This document shows positions 33,276 to 42,691 of a stretch of 64,000 nt of DNA, one piece after another (positions within the stretch are counted from its first letter, which is position 1; each line of letters begins with the position of its first letter). The notes under the pieces were generated by a model that had not been told where the DNA came from, made no database searches, and saw only the letters and a list, made by a program, of their open reading frames with translations. Source of the DNA: Planctomycetota bacterium (GTDB lineage: Bacteria > Planctomycetota > UBA1135 > UBA2386); the NCBI GenBank assembly GCA_016235155.1, contig JACRLW010000026.1, forward strand, positions 15,771 through 79,770, in the 5' to 3' direction. A program made the position numbers and the translations under genes.

Positions 33276-35018
33276 ATGCCGCTGGAGCGCCTCCCGAGCC
33301 GCGTGCCGGAACAAGACCCTCGCGAGCGTGCGCTGGCGCGGACCTTGGGGCAGAGCGAACTCCTCGCGCGCGTGTTGCTCGCGCGCGGCTGCGACGATCC
33401 GGCGCGCGCTCGCGTCCTGTTGCGCCCCGACCTTTCCTCGCTCGCGGACCCGTTCTCGTTCGTGCAGATGGAACGTGCCGTCGACCGGATCCGCGCGGCG
33501 ATCCGCGGACGCCAGCGGATCCTGATCCACGGCGATTACGACGTCGACGGCATCAGCGGCGCGGTCCTCCTCCGCCAGTTCCTGTCGTTGCTGGAAGTCG
33601 ACGCCACGGCGTTCGTGCCCGATCGCCGCGACGGCTATTCGTTCTCGGCCGCGTCGTTCGCGGCGGTGGAATCCGGCGGTTACGCGCTCTGCATCTCGGT
33701 CGACAACGGCACGAACGCAACGACCTGGATCGAGCGGATCCAGCAGGCGGGCTGCGACGTGATCGTGACCGACCATCACGGGACATCGGACAACGTCGCT
33801 CCGGCCTATGCGGTCCTGAATCCGCGGCTGCCCGACGCCGGCTATCCCGACCGCGACCTCGCCGGCTGCGGGGTCGCGTTCCGCCTCGCCGCTGCGGTCG
33901 CGCAGTCGTTCACGCGCGGCCGGCGCGAGGGCGACGAGTTCGCGGGCTTCCTCCTCGACGCGATGGCCTACGTGGCGCTCGGCACGATCGCCGACGTCGC
34001 GCCGTTGCGCGGCGAGAACCGCGCGATGGTCTACCACGGGCTACGCGCGCTCGCCGTCAGCAAGAACCCGGGCATCCGCGCCCTGCTCGACTGCGCCGGT
34101 CTCGCCAATCGCACCGCCGAGGCGGAAGACATCGCCTTCCGGATCGCGCCGCTGATCAACGCCGCCGGGCGCATGGGTCACGCGAACGACGCCGTCCGCC
34201 TGCTCACCGCGCGCGGCTATCAGGAGGCGCAGGAGGCGGCGAAAGTCCTCGAGCGCCACAACGAACAGCGGCGGCGCATCGAGCGCGAACTGGTCGAGCG
34301 GGTCCGCATCGCCGCCGAACGCTGCGACGACGCCGTGCTCGTGCTCGCGGGCGACGACTGGCACGCGGGCGTGCTCGGCATCGTCGCGGCGCGACTCGCG
34401 GAGACGACCGGCCGGCCGGCGATCCTCGTGACGTTCCAGGGCGAAGTCGGCCGCGGCTCGGGGCGGTCGTCGGGCGGTCTCGACCTGCGCGAGGCGCTCC
34501 ACGCCTGCGCACCTCTGCTCGTCAGTCACGGCGGCCATGCCGCCGCCGCCGGACTCGAGATCCGCCGCGAGCAGTTCGACGCGTTCCGCGCGGCGATCAA
34601 CGCCCATGCGGCCCACGCCGTGCGCACGCCAAACGACCTGACGCTCGACGGCACGGTGACGTTGGCCGAACTCGATCCGCGCGAGGTGCGAGGACTCGAC
34701 CAGCTCGGACCCTTCGGGGCCGGCAACCCGCGTCCGGCATTCGTCACGCGCGGCGTGCGGATGGCCGGCGTGCCGGCGATCGACGCGCGAAGCGGCGATC
34801 TCCGCTTCCGCGTCACCCAGGACGGCACGCTGCGTCCGGCGCGCATGCGCAGCGGCACGCGTTGGTTCGAACGCGTGCGCGCCCTCGACGGACCGTTCGA
34901 CGTCGTCCATGCGCCGCGCACGCCGCTGCGCGCCGAAGACGGTCCGGTGGAACTCGTCGTCGCCCGCATCCTGCGGCCGGACGGCCCCTCGCTGGCGGCC
35001 CCGCTCGAAGCGGACTGA
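33276..35018 (+). CDS. recJ: Single-stranded-DNA-specific exonuclease RecJ
   Basis: 580 residues, normal length. The DHH core shows HGDYDVDGISGAVLL near residue 86 (metal Asp residues), VDNGTNATTWIE, VTDHHGTSDN at 163-172 (the DHH motif) and LINAAGRMGHAND. The DHHA1 part has RGSGRSSGGLDLREALHA and LLVSHGGHAAAAGLEI, followed by the OB-like C-terminal domain. It degrades ssDNA 5' to 3' in mismatch, base-excision and recombination repair. Longer upstream readings are antisense to selA; ATG 33276 sits 7 bases after a -10-like TACCAT. polA follows 12 bases later, so the two repair genes form an operon. Confidence 0.97.
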   Translation: MPLERLPSRVPEQDPRERALARTLGQSELLARVLLARGCDDPARARVLLRPDLSSLADPFSFVQMERAVDRIRAAIRGRQRILIHGDYDVDGISGAVLLRQFLSLLEVDATAFVPDRRDGYSFSAASFAAVESGGYALCISVDNGTNATTWIERIQQAGCDVIVTDHHGTSDNVAPAYAVLNPRLPDAGYPDRDLAGCGVAFRLAAAVAQSFTRGRREGDEFAGFLLDAMAYVALGTIADVAPLRGENRAMVYHGLRALAVSKNPGIRALLDCAGLANRTAEAEDIAFRIAPLINAAGRMGHANDAVRLLTARGYQEAQEAAKVLERHNEQRRRIERELVERVRIAAERCDDAVLVLAGDDWHAGVLGIVAARLAETTGRPAILVTFQGEVGRGSGRSSGGLDLREALHACAPLLVSHGGHAAAAGLEIRREQFDAFRAAINAHAAHAVRTPNDLTLDGTVTLAELDPREVRGLDQLGPFGAGNPRPAFVTRGVRMAGVPAIDARSGDLRFRVTQDGTLRPARMRSGTRWFERVRALDGPFDVVHAPRTPLRAEDGPVELVVARILRPDGPSLAAPLEAD

Positions 35019-35030
35019 ACGAGCACCACG

Positions 35031-37751
35031 ATGGCCGATCGACGGCGACTCTTCCTGATCGACGGCACCGCGCTCGCCTACCGGTCGTACTTCGCGTTCG
35101 CGGGATCGTCGCGCGGCGGACTCAGCCGCCGCGACGGCCACCCGACCGGCGCGACGTTCGGCTTCGCGATCACGCTTCGCTCGCTGCTGGAGCGCGAGAA
35201 GCCCGACCTCGTCGCCGTCGCCTTCGACGGCTCGCGCGAGGATCTCGAACGGACGCGCATCTACCCGGAGTACAAGTCGACGCGCGAGAAGGCTCCCGAG
35301 GAGATGCTCGCGCAGTTCGGCGACATCGAGCGACTGGTCGAAGCCTGGGGAATCCCGGCGGTCGCGAGTCCCGGACACGAGGCGGACGACGTGATCGGCG
35401 CGCTGGCGGTGCAAGGTCGCGACGCCGGAATGGACGTGTTCATCGTCACCGGCGACAAGGACGTCGCGCAGTTGGTCGACGACCGCATCCGCCTCTGGAA
35501 CCTGCGCAGCAGCACCACGCAACCGGAGATCCTCGACGCGAAGGCGGTCCGCGACCGTTTCGGGGTGCCGCCCGAACGGATGATCGACCTGCTCGCGCTG
35601 ATGGGCGACTCGTCCGACAACGTCCCGGGAGTGCCGCGGGTCGGCGAGAAGACCGCCGGCAAGCTGATCGCCGAGTTCGGGTCGCTCGACGAACTGCTCG
35701 CGCGCACGAACGACGTGAAGCCGCCGGCGATCAAGGCGTCGCTCGAGGCCCATCGCGACCTCGCGTTGCTGTCCCGCACGCTGGTGACGATCCGCACCGA
35801 CGTCCCGTTGTCGAAGTCGCTCGACGAGATCACGCCGCCCCGTCCCGACAAGGCGGCGCTCCGGGCGCTGTTCCGCGAGCTCGAGTTCGAGTCCCTCGCG
35901 CGCGAGGTCGGCGACGACAAGCCGCCGGTCGGCGAGCAGGACTACCGCATCGTCCGCACTGAGGCCGAACTCGACGCGATGCTCGACGAACTGCGCGCCG
36001 CGAAGAGCTTCGCGGTCGACACGGAGACCACGAGCATCGAGCCGATGCACGCGGAACTGGTCGGCGTGTCGTTCGCCTGGCGCGCCGGACTCGCGTACTA
36101 CGTCCCCTTCAACCTCGATCCGCCGGTCCTTCCCGCGGGTCGCCAAGCACTTCTCGACGCGCTGCGATCCGTGCTCGAGGACCCGACGCTCGAGAAGACC
36201 GGACAGAACGCGAAGTACGACCTGCACGTCTTCGCGAACGCCGGCGTCGCGGTGCGCGGACTCGGCTTCGACACGATGCTCGCGTCGTACCTGCTCTCGC
36301 CGGGCATCGGCCAGCACAACCTCGACGCGCTCTCGCTGCGCTACTTCGACTACACCAAGATCAAGACCAAGGAGCTGCTCGGATCGGGGAAGCAGCAGAA
36401 GACCTTCGACCAGGTCGACGTCGACCTTGCCGGCCGCTACGCGGCGGAGGACGCCGACTTCACGTGGCGCCTGCGCGAGCGCATGGCGCCGGAGCTCGCC
36501 GCGGCGAACCTGATGGAGGTGTTCACCGCGATCGAGATGCCGTTGGTTCCCGTGCTCCTCGACATGGAGCGCGAAGGCATCCGCGTCGACGTCGACCACC
36601 TGCGGCGACTCGCGGAGCGGCTGCGCGCGGAGATCGGACTCCTGGAGCAGCGGATCGCGGAGCGCGCGGGGGAACCGCTCAACCTCAACTCGCCGGCGCA
36701 GATCGGCACGGTGCTGTTCGAGAAGCTCCTCGTGCACAAGGCCGCTGGCTACCGGCCCAAGAAGACCAAGACCGGGCAGTGGAAGACCGACGCCGACGTG
36801 CTCGAGGAACTCGCCGAGCACCACGAGTTCCCGCGCCTGATCCTGGACTGGCGCCAGCTCAGCAAGCTTGCGGGGACCTACGTCGAGACTCTGCCGAAGA
36901 TGGTGCACCCGCGGACGGGGCGCATCCACACGTCGTTCAACCAGGCCGTCGCGGCGACGGGCCGCCTGTCGTCCGACAACCCGAACCTGCAGAACATCCC
37001 GGTGCGCACCGAGTGGGGTCGCGAGGTGCGTCGTGCATTCGTCGCGCGGGCCGACGGCTGGCAGTTGCTGTCGGCGGACTACAGCCAGATCGAGTTGCGG
37101 ATCCTCGCGCACGTCGCGGAGGACCCCGGTTTGATCGAGGCGTTCCGCACCGGCGAGGACATCCACACCCGCACTGCGGCAAAGGTGCACGGCCTGCTCC
37201 CCGGCATGGTGACGCCCGAACTGCGCAACCAGGCCAAGGTGATCAACTACGGCCTCGTGTACGGCATGGGCCCGTCGCGTCTCGCCGCCGAGACCGGCAT
37301 GACCGCGGCCGAGGCCAAGCGCTTCATCGACGCCTACTTCGGCGCGTTCCCCGGCGTGAAGCGCTGGCTCGACGCGACGCTCATCCGCGCGCGTGAGGCG
37401 CGCGAGGTCCACACGCTGTTCGGCCGGCGCCGCCCGCTCCCCGACATCGACGCCGACAACGTGCCGTTGCGCGTCGCGGCAGAGAACATGGCGGTCAACA
37501 CGCCGATCCAGGGCACCGCCGCCGACATCGTGAAGCGCGCGATGCTCACCGTGCACGGAGAGATCGCGCGGCGGAAGTTGCGGGCGCGCCTCCTGCTCCA
37601 GGTCCACGACGAACTCGTGCTCGACGTCCCCGAAACCGAGATCCAGGAGGTCGGACTCCTGGTTCGCGAGTGCATGGCCGGTGCTGCGGACCTGCGCGTG
37701 CCGCTCGATGTCGCGATCGGGCACGGCCGCGACTGGCTGGCCGCGCACTGA
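35031..37751 (+). CDS. polA: DNA polymerase I
   Basis: 906 residues with all three domains. The 5' nuclease is at about 1-295 (LFLIDGTALAYRSYFAF, GHEADDVIGALA, VTGDKDVAQLV, GDSSDNVPGVPRVGEKTA). The 3'-5' exonuclease is at about 310-490 with an intact SFAVDTETTSIEPM, NAKYDLHVF and YAAEDADFTWRL, so proofreading is probably active. The polymerase occupies about 500-906 (TGRLSSDNPNLQNIPVRTEWG, LLSADYSQIELRILAHV, RNQAKVINYGLVYGMG, LLQVHDELVLDVP). It fills repair gaps and removes RNA primers. The ATG lies 12 bases after the recJ stop. Confidence 0.98.
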   Translation: MADRRRLFLIDGTALAYRSYFAFAGSSRGGLSRRDGHPTGATFGFAITLRSLLEREKPDLVAVAFDGSREDLERTRIYPEYKSTREKAPEEMLAQFGDIERLVEAWGIPAVASPGHEADDVIGALAVQGRDAGMDVFIVTGDKDVAQLVDDRIRLWNLRSSTTQPEILDAKAVRDRFGVPPERMIDLLALMGDSSDNVPGVPRVGEKTAGKLIAEFGSLDELLARTNDVKPPAIKASLEAHRDLALLSRTLVTIRTDVPLSKSLDEITPPRPDKAALRALFRELEFESLAREVGDDKPPVGEQDYRIVRTEAELDAMLDELRAAKSFAVDTETTSIEPMHAELVGVSFAWRAGLAYYVPFNLDPPVLPAGRQALLDALRSVLEDPTLEKTGQNAKYDLHVFANAGVAVRGLGFDTMLASYLLSPGIGQHNLDALSLRYFDYTKIKTKELLGSGKQQKTFDQVDVDLAGRYAAEDADFTWRLRERMAPELAAANLMEVFTAIEMPLVPVLLDMEREGIRVDVDHLRRLAERLRAEIGLLEQRIAERAGEPLNLNSPAQIGTVLFEKLLVHKAAGYRPKKTKTGQWKTDADVLEELAEHHEFPRLILDWRQLSKLAGTYVETLPKMVHPRTGRIHTSFNQAVAATGRLSSDNPNLQNIPVRTEWGREVRRAFVARADGWQLLSADYSQIELRILAHVAEDPGLIEAFRTGEDIHTRTAAKVHGLLPGMVTPELRNQAKVINYGLVYGMGPSRLAAETGMTAAEAKRFIDAYFGAFPGVKRWLDATLIRAREAREVHTLFGRRRPLPDIDADNVPLRVAAENMAVNTPIQGTAADIVKRAMLTVHGEIARRKLRARLLLQVHDELVLDVPETEIQEVGLLVRECMAGAADLRVPLDVAIGHGRDWLAAH

Positions 37752-37855
37752 GCTCCCGGCGCGGTGGAACCTCCGCTGGCAGCGGCCACTGCGCAGCCCA
37801 CCCGCCTCCTTCGGGCGAGCGTCGTACACTTCCGCACGATTCCCGAGCTCCCCCG

Positions 37856-38443
37856 ATGCTGCTGCGCAACTTCATCCCTGTCCTGCTCTCCCTCGGTCTC
37901 GCGCCGAACCTCCTCGCCGATCGCTTCCATCTCGGCTCACCCGACACGGCGGCGAAGATCACCGACGGCACTCCCGACTTCGTGCAAGGCGTCCTCCTTC
38001 GCGAGGAGAACGGCGCCTACGTGATCCGCGTCGAGGGCGGCGAGATGCAGCTCCAGAAGTCGCTGGTCTGGAAGGTCGAGTCCGACGGACTCACCGTCGA
38101 GCAGGTGCAGAAGCGCGAGACCGAACGGGCCGAGGAACTCGCGCGGGCGAACGCACGCCGCGCGGTGCAACTCGGCGCCGCCGCCGAGGCACGCTTCGAG
38201 CGCCTGCGCGAAGTCCGTGCTGCCGAAGCCGCCGCGAAGCGCGAGGAACAGTCGCGCGCGGTCGAAGCGGTCGCCGGTTCGAGAACCGTCTACGACCCGA
38301 TCCTCCACACGGCGGTCGAGGTCGGCGTCGGCGGCATCGTCGGCGACACCGTGCGTCGCGAACTCGGCGGCGTGCTGCGCAACGCGCTCGAACGCGACCT
38401 GCGCGACGTCCGTCGCGCGGTGCGTGACTCGCTCCGCCGCTGA
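37856..38443 (+). CDS. Small exported protein with coiled-coil region
   Basis: A 195-residue protein with a signal peptide (about 1-21). It then has ITDGTPDFVQGVLLREENGA (a small beta module found in some exported planctomycete-like proteins) and a long Arg/Glu/Ala helix (about 80-140, REEQSRAVEAVAGSRTV) that probably forms a coiled coil. The last 40 residues are amphipathic (VGDTVRRELGGVLRNALER). ATG 37856 gives the signal; TACACT at 37825-37830 may be its -10. No family recognised. Confidence 0.7.
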   Translation: MLLRNFIPVLLSLGLAPNLLADRFHLGSPDTAAKITDGTPDFVQGVLLREENGAYVIRVEGGEMQLQKSLVWKVESDGLTVEQVQKRETERAEELARANARRAVQLGAAAEARFERLREVRAAEAAAKREEQSRAVEAVAGSRTVYDPILHTAVEVGVGGIVGDTVRRELGGVLRNALERDLRDVRRAVRDSLRR

Positions 38444-38455
38444 AGCGGAGCGGAC

Positions 38456-40213
38456 TCAGCCGGTGCGGCGGCGCGAGCCGGTGACGGCTTCGTCGAACAT
38501 GGCGCCGAGCACCGCGAGGAACGTGCTGCCTCCGATCGGGGACGCGAAGCGCAGCACGAATCCGCCGCCGTCGATCCCGACGCCGATCGAGACGTCCCGC
38601 AACGCCGCGTGGAGGTCTTCGGGCGACGGCAGGTCCTCGGGAGTGATCGGGATCCGTTCGTTCGACTCGAGCAGGTTCTCGACCTGCGGCGAGGTCTCCT
38701 CCCAGAGCGCCCCGATGTGCTCGCGGACGCGCAGCCACATCCAGAGCGACGCATGCTCGACACAGCCGTCGCCGGCGGCGGACGGATCGACGTCGAGTCC
38801 CTGTTCCTGGCGGAGGAGTTCCTTCAGGTAGGGCAGATCGCTCGCGACGACCAGCTTGTCGTCGTCGGTCGCGAACGCGATCGAGGCGCGGACCGGAGCT
38901 CCTTCGACAGTGATCCACCGCAGCGTGCGCTCCTCGACCACCTGCTCCTGGACGACCGCGCCGGCGCGGGTCGCGAGGGCCGCGAACTGCTCGGCAGGAT
39001 CGACCCCCTGCGGGGCGCGACCGACGAGCACGAGGCGCGGGAACTGCGGTACGCCGAATTGGAACTTCGGCGTCGTGACGCCCAGGACGAACTCCGGACC
39101 GAGAGCATCGACGAGCGCGAGGACCTCCTCGGGCTCGATGCCGGCGTCGCGAAGCCCGCCGGCGAAGTCGCGGTCGAAGTCCCGCCGCAGTTCCCGGCGT
39201 GCGGCCGCCGGCAACGCCGCGACCAGCGCGTGGATGCCGGCCCGGAGCTTCTCGAGGTCGACGGTCAGTCCGCAGACCAGAGCACTGTCCTCGGGCAACG
39301 AGTTCAGCAGCGCAGGATCGACGCGCGAGCCACCCAGTGCCGCGAGGATCCCGTGCTCGTCGATCTCTCCCGCGACGCGGAAGACATCGACGGACTGACC
39401 ACCGCGCATCGCCGTTCCGAAGGAGAGGCCGTCGAGCGCCCGCACGCCGAGCGCTGCAAGGATCGCGTCGGCCTCGTACGGCGCGTACCAACGCACCAGG
39501 TCGGTGATCGGCCGCAGGTTCACGGCGCCCCAGGCCAGAGCGCCGTCGCCGACGTCCTCGCGGGCGCGGGCGGCGATCGGGGTCGCGAGGATCGACTCGG
39601 TCTCGCCGCGCAGCGTGCCGAGGATGTCGGTGAGGTAGCCGGCGCCGAGCGTCGCGATCGCGTAGCCGTCGACCTTCGCGATGCAGACCTCGCCGCTACG
39701 GCGTTCGTGCGAGAGCACGTTCACTTCGACGCCGCCGATCGTTCGCGTGCGGGTCGTGATGACCTCGCGCTCGTCCATCGCACCGATGAAGCGGTCGATC
39801 GCCGCTCCGAGCGCTTCGGAGTCGTCGCCGAGTTCGAGGACGAGCCCGAACGAGGGCAGCATGCCGTCGTCGAACGCGACCGGACGTCCGACGCCCAGCG
39901 CTGAACGCGACCTCAGGATCGCGCGCAGTTCGCGCGTACCGAGCCCGATCTGCCGCAGCTCGTCGGTCAGGTCGCGGAGAACTTCCGCGGCGAAGAGATC
40001 GGCCGGACGCGCACCCAGGGCGCGTTCGCCGAGTCTCTCGGCCAGCGTCAGGAGCGGAGCCTCGGACGCGGCGCGGACGCAGGCATCGAGACCGGCGAAT
40101 TCGACGAAGGCGATCGTCGAAGCGGGCAGGAGCGCCGCCGGAGAGCGGTCGTGATCCTGCGGAGCAGTGGGGAAGGCCGCGGTCGCGGCGAGGAGCAGGA
40201 GGCTGAGGCTCAT
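38456..40213 (-). CDS. Large exported protein of unknown function (DUF3352-like pattern)
   Basis: This 585-residue protein starts MSLSLLLLAATAAFPTAPQ (signal peptide). It opens its body with LLPASTIAFVEFAGLDACVR, the phrase with which DUF3352-like and related planctomycete secreted proteins begin. Long repeats of beta/alpha segments follow (VDGYAIATLGAGYLTDILGTL; LPYLKELLRQEQGLDVDPS). No enzyme motif was seen. It is the gene after murB on the same strand, 133 bases away, so it marks the end of the dcw cluster where ftsQ, ftsA or ftsZ would be expected. Whether it shares the transcript is open. Confidence 0.72.
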   Translation of the reverse strand: MSLSLLLLAATAAFPTAPQDHDRSPAALLPASTIAFVEFAGLDACVRAASEAPLLTLAERLGERALGARPADLFAAEVLRDLTDELRQIGLGTRELRAILRSRSALGVGRPVAFDDGMLPSFGLVLELGDDSEALGAAIDRFIGAMDEREVITTRTRTIGGVEVNVLSHERRSGEVCIAKVDGYAIATLGAGYLTDILGTLRGETESILATPIAARAREDVGDGALAWGAVNLRPITDLVRWYAPYEADAILAALGVRALDGLSFGTAMRGGQSVDVFRVAGEIDEHGILAALGGSRVDPALLNSLPEDSALVCGLTVDLEKLRAGIHALVAALPAAARRELRRDFDRDFAGGLRDAGIEPEEVLALVDALGPEFVLGVTTPKFQFGVPQFPRLVLVGRAPQGVDPAEQFAALATRAGAVVQEQVVEERTLRWITVEGAPVRASIAFATDDDKLVVASDLPYLKELLRQEQGLDVDPSAAGDGCVEHASLWMWLRVREHIGALWEETSPQVENLLESNERIPITPEDLPSPEDLHAALRDVSIGVGIDGGGFVLRFASPIGGSTFLAVLGAMFDEAVTGSRRRTG

Positions 40214-40346
40214 GAAGACCTTGGGGCTGGGGGCGAAGGGCGTCGATGCGGGCCGACCCCGGAGTATTTCCGCGGACGGGGCCGCGCGGTGCGACGCTCG
40301 AAGCGGGCGATGGTGGCCGGAAGGCAGCCCGGACTTCCGCGCGGGG

Positions 40347-41267
40347 TCAGGCCGAAGGCGGACCTTCGAGCCCGCGAACCTCCCAGGTCCGCACCTCGAG
40401 TTCCAACGCCACGCCGAAGTCGGCCGCAACCCTCGACGCCACGGTGCGGATCAGGCGGACAAAGTCGGCGCAGGTCCCCGAGCCGTCGTTCACGAAGTAG
40501 TTGGCGTGCTTGCCGCTCACGCTGATCCCCCCCTCCCGGAGCAGCTTGCAGCCGGCGCGTTCGATCAGGCGACCGGCGGCGTCGCCCGGCGGATTGCGGA
40601 AGACGCAACCCACGCTCTTCTCGCTCGCCGGCTGGGTCGCGTTGCGATGGCGGATGTAGCCGTCGAACCTCTCGCGGATCGCGCGAGGCTCCTCCAGACG
40701 CAGCGCGAACCGCGCACTGAGGACGATGCGGCCGTCGAGACCGCCGTCGCGATAGCGTGCGTGGAATCCGTCTCGGCCGACTTCCACGATCTCGCCTTCG
40801 CGATCGACGACGACGATCGACTCGAGCAGATCGAAGGTCTCCCCTTCGCGCGTGCCGGCGTTCATCGCCACCGCGCCGCCGACCTGCGCGGGAACGCCGG
40901 CCAGCGTCTCGAGCCCGGCGAGTCCCTGACCGATGGTGAGGGGGATCAGACCCCGCACCGATACTCCCGCGCCGGCGATCAGCCGCGTGTCGTCGCGGAC
41001 CACCCGGTTCAGGCGCTCGAGCGACATCACCACGCCGCGAACGCCTTCGTCGGCGATCAGGACGTTGCTCCCGCCGCCGAGCACGTGCAGCGGGACCTCG
41101 CACTCGCGGCAGGCACGGGCCACGAGGGCGACGTCCTGATCCGTCGCGGCTTCGATGAACCACTCGGCAGGACCGCCGATCCGCAAGTGCGAGACGGGCG
41201 CCAGGGAAACCGACTCGCGCACCGCGCCGCGGAGGTTGGCGAGCGCCGCCCGGAACGGACCGTGCAT
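40347..41267 (-). CDS. murB: UDP-N-acetylenolpyruvoylglucosamine reductase MurB
   Basis: A 306-residue FAD enzyme that reduces UDP-GlcNAc-enolpyruvate to UDP-MurNAc. FAD-binding PCMH-type segments are HLRIGGPAEWFIEAATDQDV and LGGGSNVLIADEGVRGVVM. GLETLAGVPAQVGGAVAMNAG follows, then the type II insert-free C-terminal domain with KSVGCVFRNPPGDAAGRLIE (the catalytic serine region; the canonical GSxFKNP appears as GCVFRNP) and GKHANYFVNDG. Its ATG overlaps the murC stop by one base (TGATG). Last peptidoglycan gene of the cluster. Confidence 0.96.
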   Translation of the reverse strand: MHGPFRAALANLRGAVRESVSLAPVSHLRIGGPAEWFIEAATDQDVALVARACRECEVPLHVLGGGSNVLIADEGVRGVVMSLERLNRVVRDDTRLIAGAGVSVRGLIPLTIGQGLAGLETLAGVPAQVGGAVAMNAGTREGETFDLLESIVVVDREGEIVEVGRDGFHARYRDGGLDGRIVLSARFALRLEEPRAIRERFDGYIRHRNATQPASEKSVGCVFRNPPGDAAGRLIERAGCKLLREGGISVSGKHANYFVNDGSGTCADFVRLIRTVASRVAADFGVALELEVRTWEVRGLEGPPSA

Positions 41268-42643
41268 CAGATCGACTCCAGGACGGCGGGGACGATCGAG
41301 TCGATGTCGCCCGCCCCCAACACGAGGACGACGCTCTGCGGCGTGAAGGCCTCGGCCACCATCGCCGGCATCACGCCGAGCTCGGGCACGACGTCCGCGC
41401 GCGTGCCTCGCGCGCGCACGCCGTCGACCAACTCCGCCGCGTGGACGGTCCGCACGTCGCCGGGCTTCTCGCGGGCCGCATAGACCTCCGCGATCAGGCA
41501 GTGATCCGCGCCGGCCAACACGTCGACGAAGTCGTCGAGCAGGTTGAACGTGCGGCTGTGCTGGTGCGGTTGGAAGGCGAGCACGAGCGGTCGCGCGGGG
41601 AATCGGCTGCGCGCCGCGCGCACGACGGCCCGGACTTCCGCCGGATGGTGCGCGTAGTCGAGCACGAGCTGGCCGCCCCGCCGGCCGGATCGCATCTCGA
41701 AGCGCCGCCGCACGCCGACGAACGAACGGATCCCGGCGCAGGCGCCGTCGAGGTCGCCGGCGGCGGCGTCGACCAGAGCGAGCGCCGCGAGCGCGTTGTT
41801 CACCTGGAACACGCCGGGCTGCGTCATCTGGATCCGCGGGAGCTTGCGGCCGTGGGCGATCGGCACGAACGAACAGCGGCCGAGGTCCTCGGTCAGGTCC
41901 GTCGCGCGGTAGTCCGCGAACAGGCTGGCGCCGACGCTCACCACGCGCGCGTGTTCGGTGCTGTCCGCCACGACGGACATCGGCACGGCCTCGGTCACGA
42001 CGATCGTCCCGCCGGGCCTCACGTTGGTCGCGAAGGAGCGGTACGCCTCGAGCACGTCGTTCTCTCTGGGATAGCAGTCGAAGTGGTCGTGATCGACGTT
42101 GAGGATCGCCGCCGCGAACGGCCGCAGGTTGAGGAACGAGCGGTTGAACTCGCAGGCCTCGACGACGAAGAGGTCGTCGCGCCCGCCGTAGCCGTTGCCG
42201 CCGAGTTCAGGGATCTCGCCGCCGATCAGGTGCGAGGGGTCCAGTCCTGCGCCGCGCGACGCCGCGACGGTCAATGCGGTCGTCGTGGTCTTGCCGTGCG
42301 TGCCCGCGATCGCCAGCGTCCGTCGTCCTTCGGAGAGCCTGCCCACCGCCTCCGCGTACAGGAGGCTCGTGAACCCCCGGCGCACGCATTCGCGCACTTC
42401 CTGGTCGTCCTCCGGCACGGCGGCGGAACGCACGACGTAACCGTTCGAACCCTGGATCAGTTCGGGGCGATGCCCGGTCCAGATGTGGATGCCGTCGGCG
42501 CGCAGTTCCTCGACGACGGCGCCGTTGCTGGCATCGCTACCCGAGAGATCGACGCCGAAGCGGCCGAGCATTCGCGCGAGGCCGGACATGCCGGAACCGC
42601 CGCTGCCGCTCAGATGGAATCGTTCGCTGCCGTTGCGCAACAC
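41267..42643 (-). CDS. murC: UDP-N-acetylmuramate--L-alanine ligase MurC
   Basis: 458 residues, normal for MurC. The N-terminal Rossmann part is HLSGSGGSGMSGLARMLGRF. The ATP loop is AIAGTHGKTTTTALTV. EACEFNRSFLNLRPFAAAIL, NVDHDHFDCY and DYAHHPAEVRAVVRAAR are MurC-specific. The last domain has LVLAFQPHQHSRTFNL and VLVLGAGDIDSI. It adds L-alanine to UDP-MurNAc, the first peptide step. The gene follows murG after 48 bases and overlaps murB. Confidence 0.97.
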   Translation of the reverse strand: MLRNGSERFHLSGSGGSGMSGLARMLGRFGVDLSGSDASNGAVVEELRADGIHIWTGHRPELIQGSNGYVVRSAAVPEDDQEVRECVRRGFTSLLYAEAVGRLSEGRRTLAIAGTHGKTTTTALTVAASRGAGLDPSHLIGGEIPELGGNGYGGRDDLFVVEACEFNRSFLNLRPFAAAILNVDHDHFDCYPRENDVLEAYRSFATNVRPGGTIVVTEAVPMSVVADSTEHARVVSVGASLFADYRATDLTEDLGRCSFVPIAHGRKLPRIQMTQPGVFQVNNALAALALVDAAAGDLDGACAGIRSFVGVRRRFEMRSGRRGGQLVLDYAHHPAEVRAVVRAARSRFPARPLVLAFQPHQHSRTFNLLDDFVDVLAGADHCLIAEVYAAREKPGDVRTVHAAELVDGVRARGTRADVVPELGVMPAMVAEAFTPQSVVLVLGAGDIDSIVPAVLESI

Positions 42644-42691
42644 GGTGTCAGTCGCTCCCGATGCTTCGGATCCTCTCGGTGCTCGCGTGCC

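Noticed and set aside
31916-35962. Very long plus-strand frame across selA, recJ and polA
   Set aside because: selA on the minus strand and recJ/polA in another plus frame have unmistakable motifs. This frame is Arg-rich shadow.
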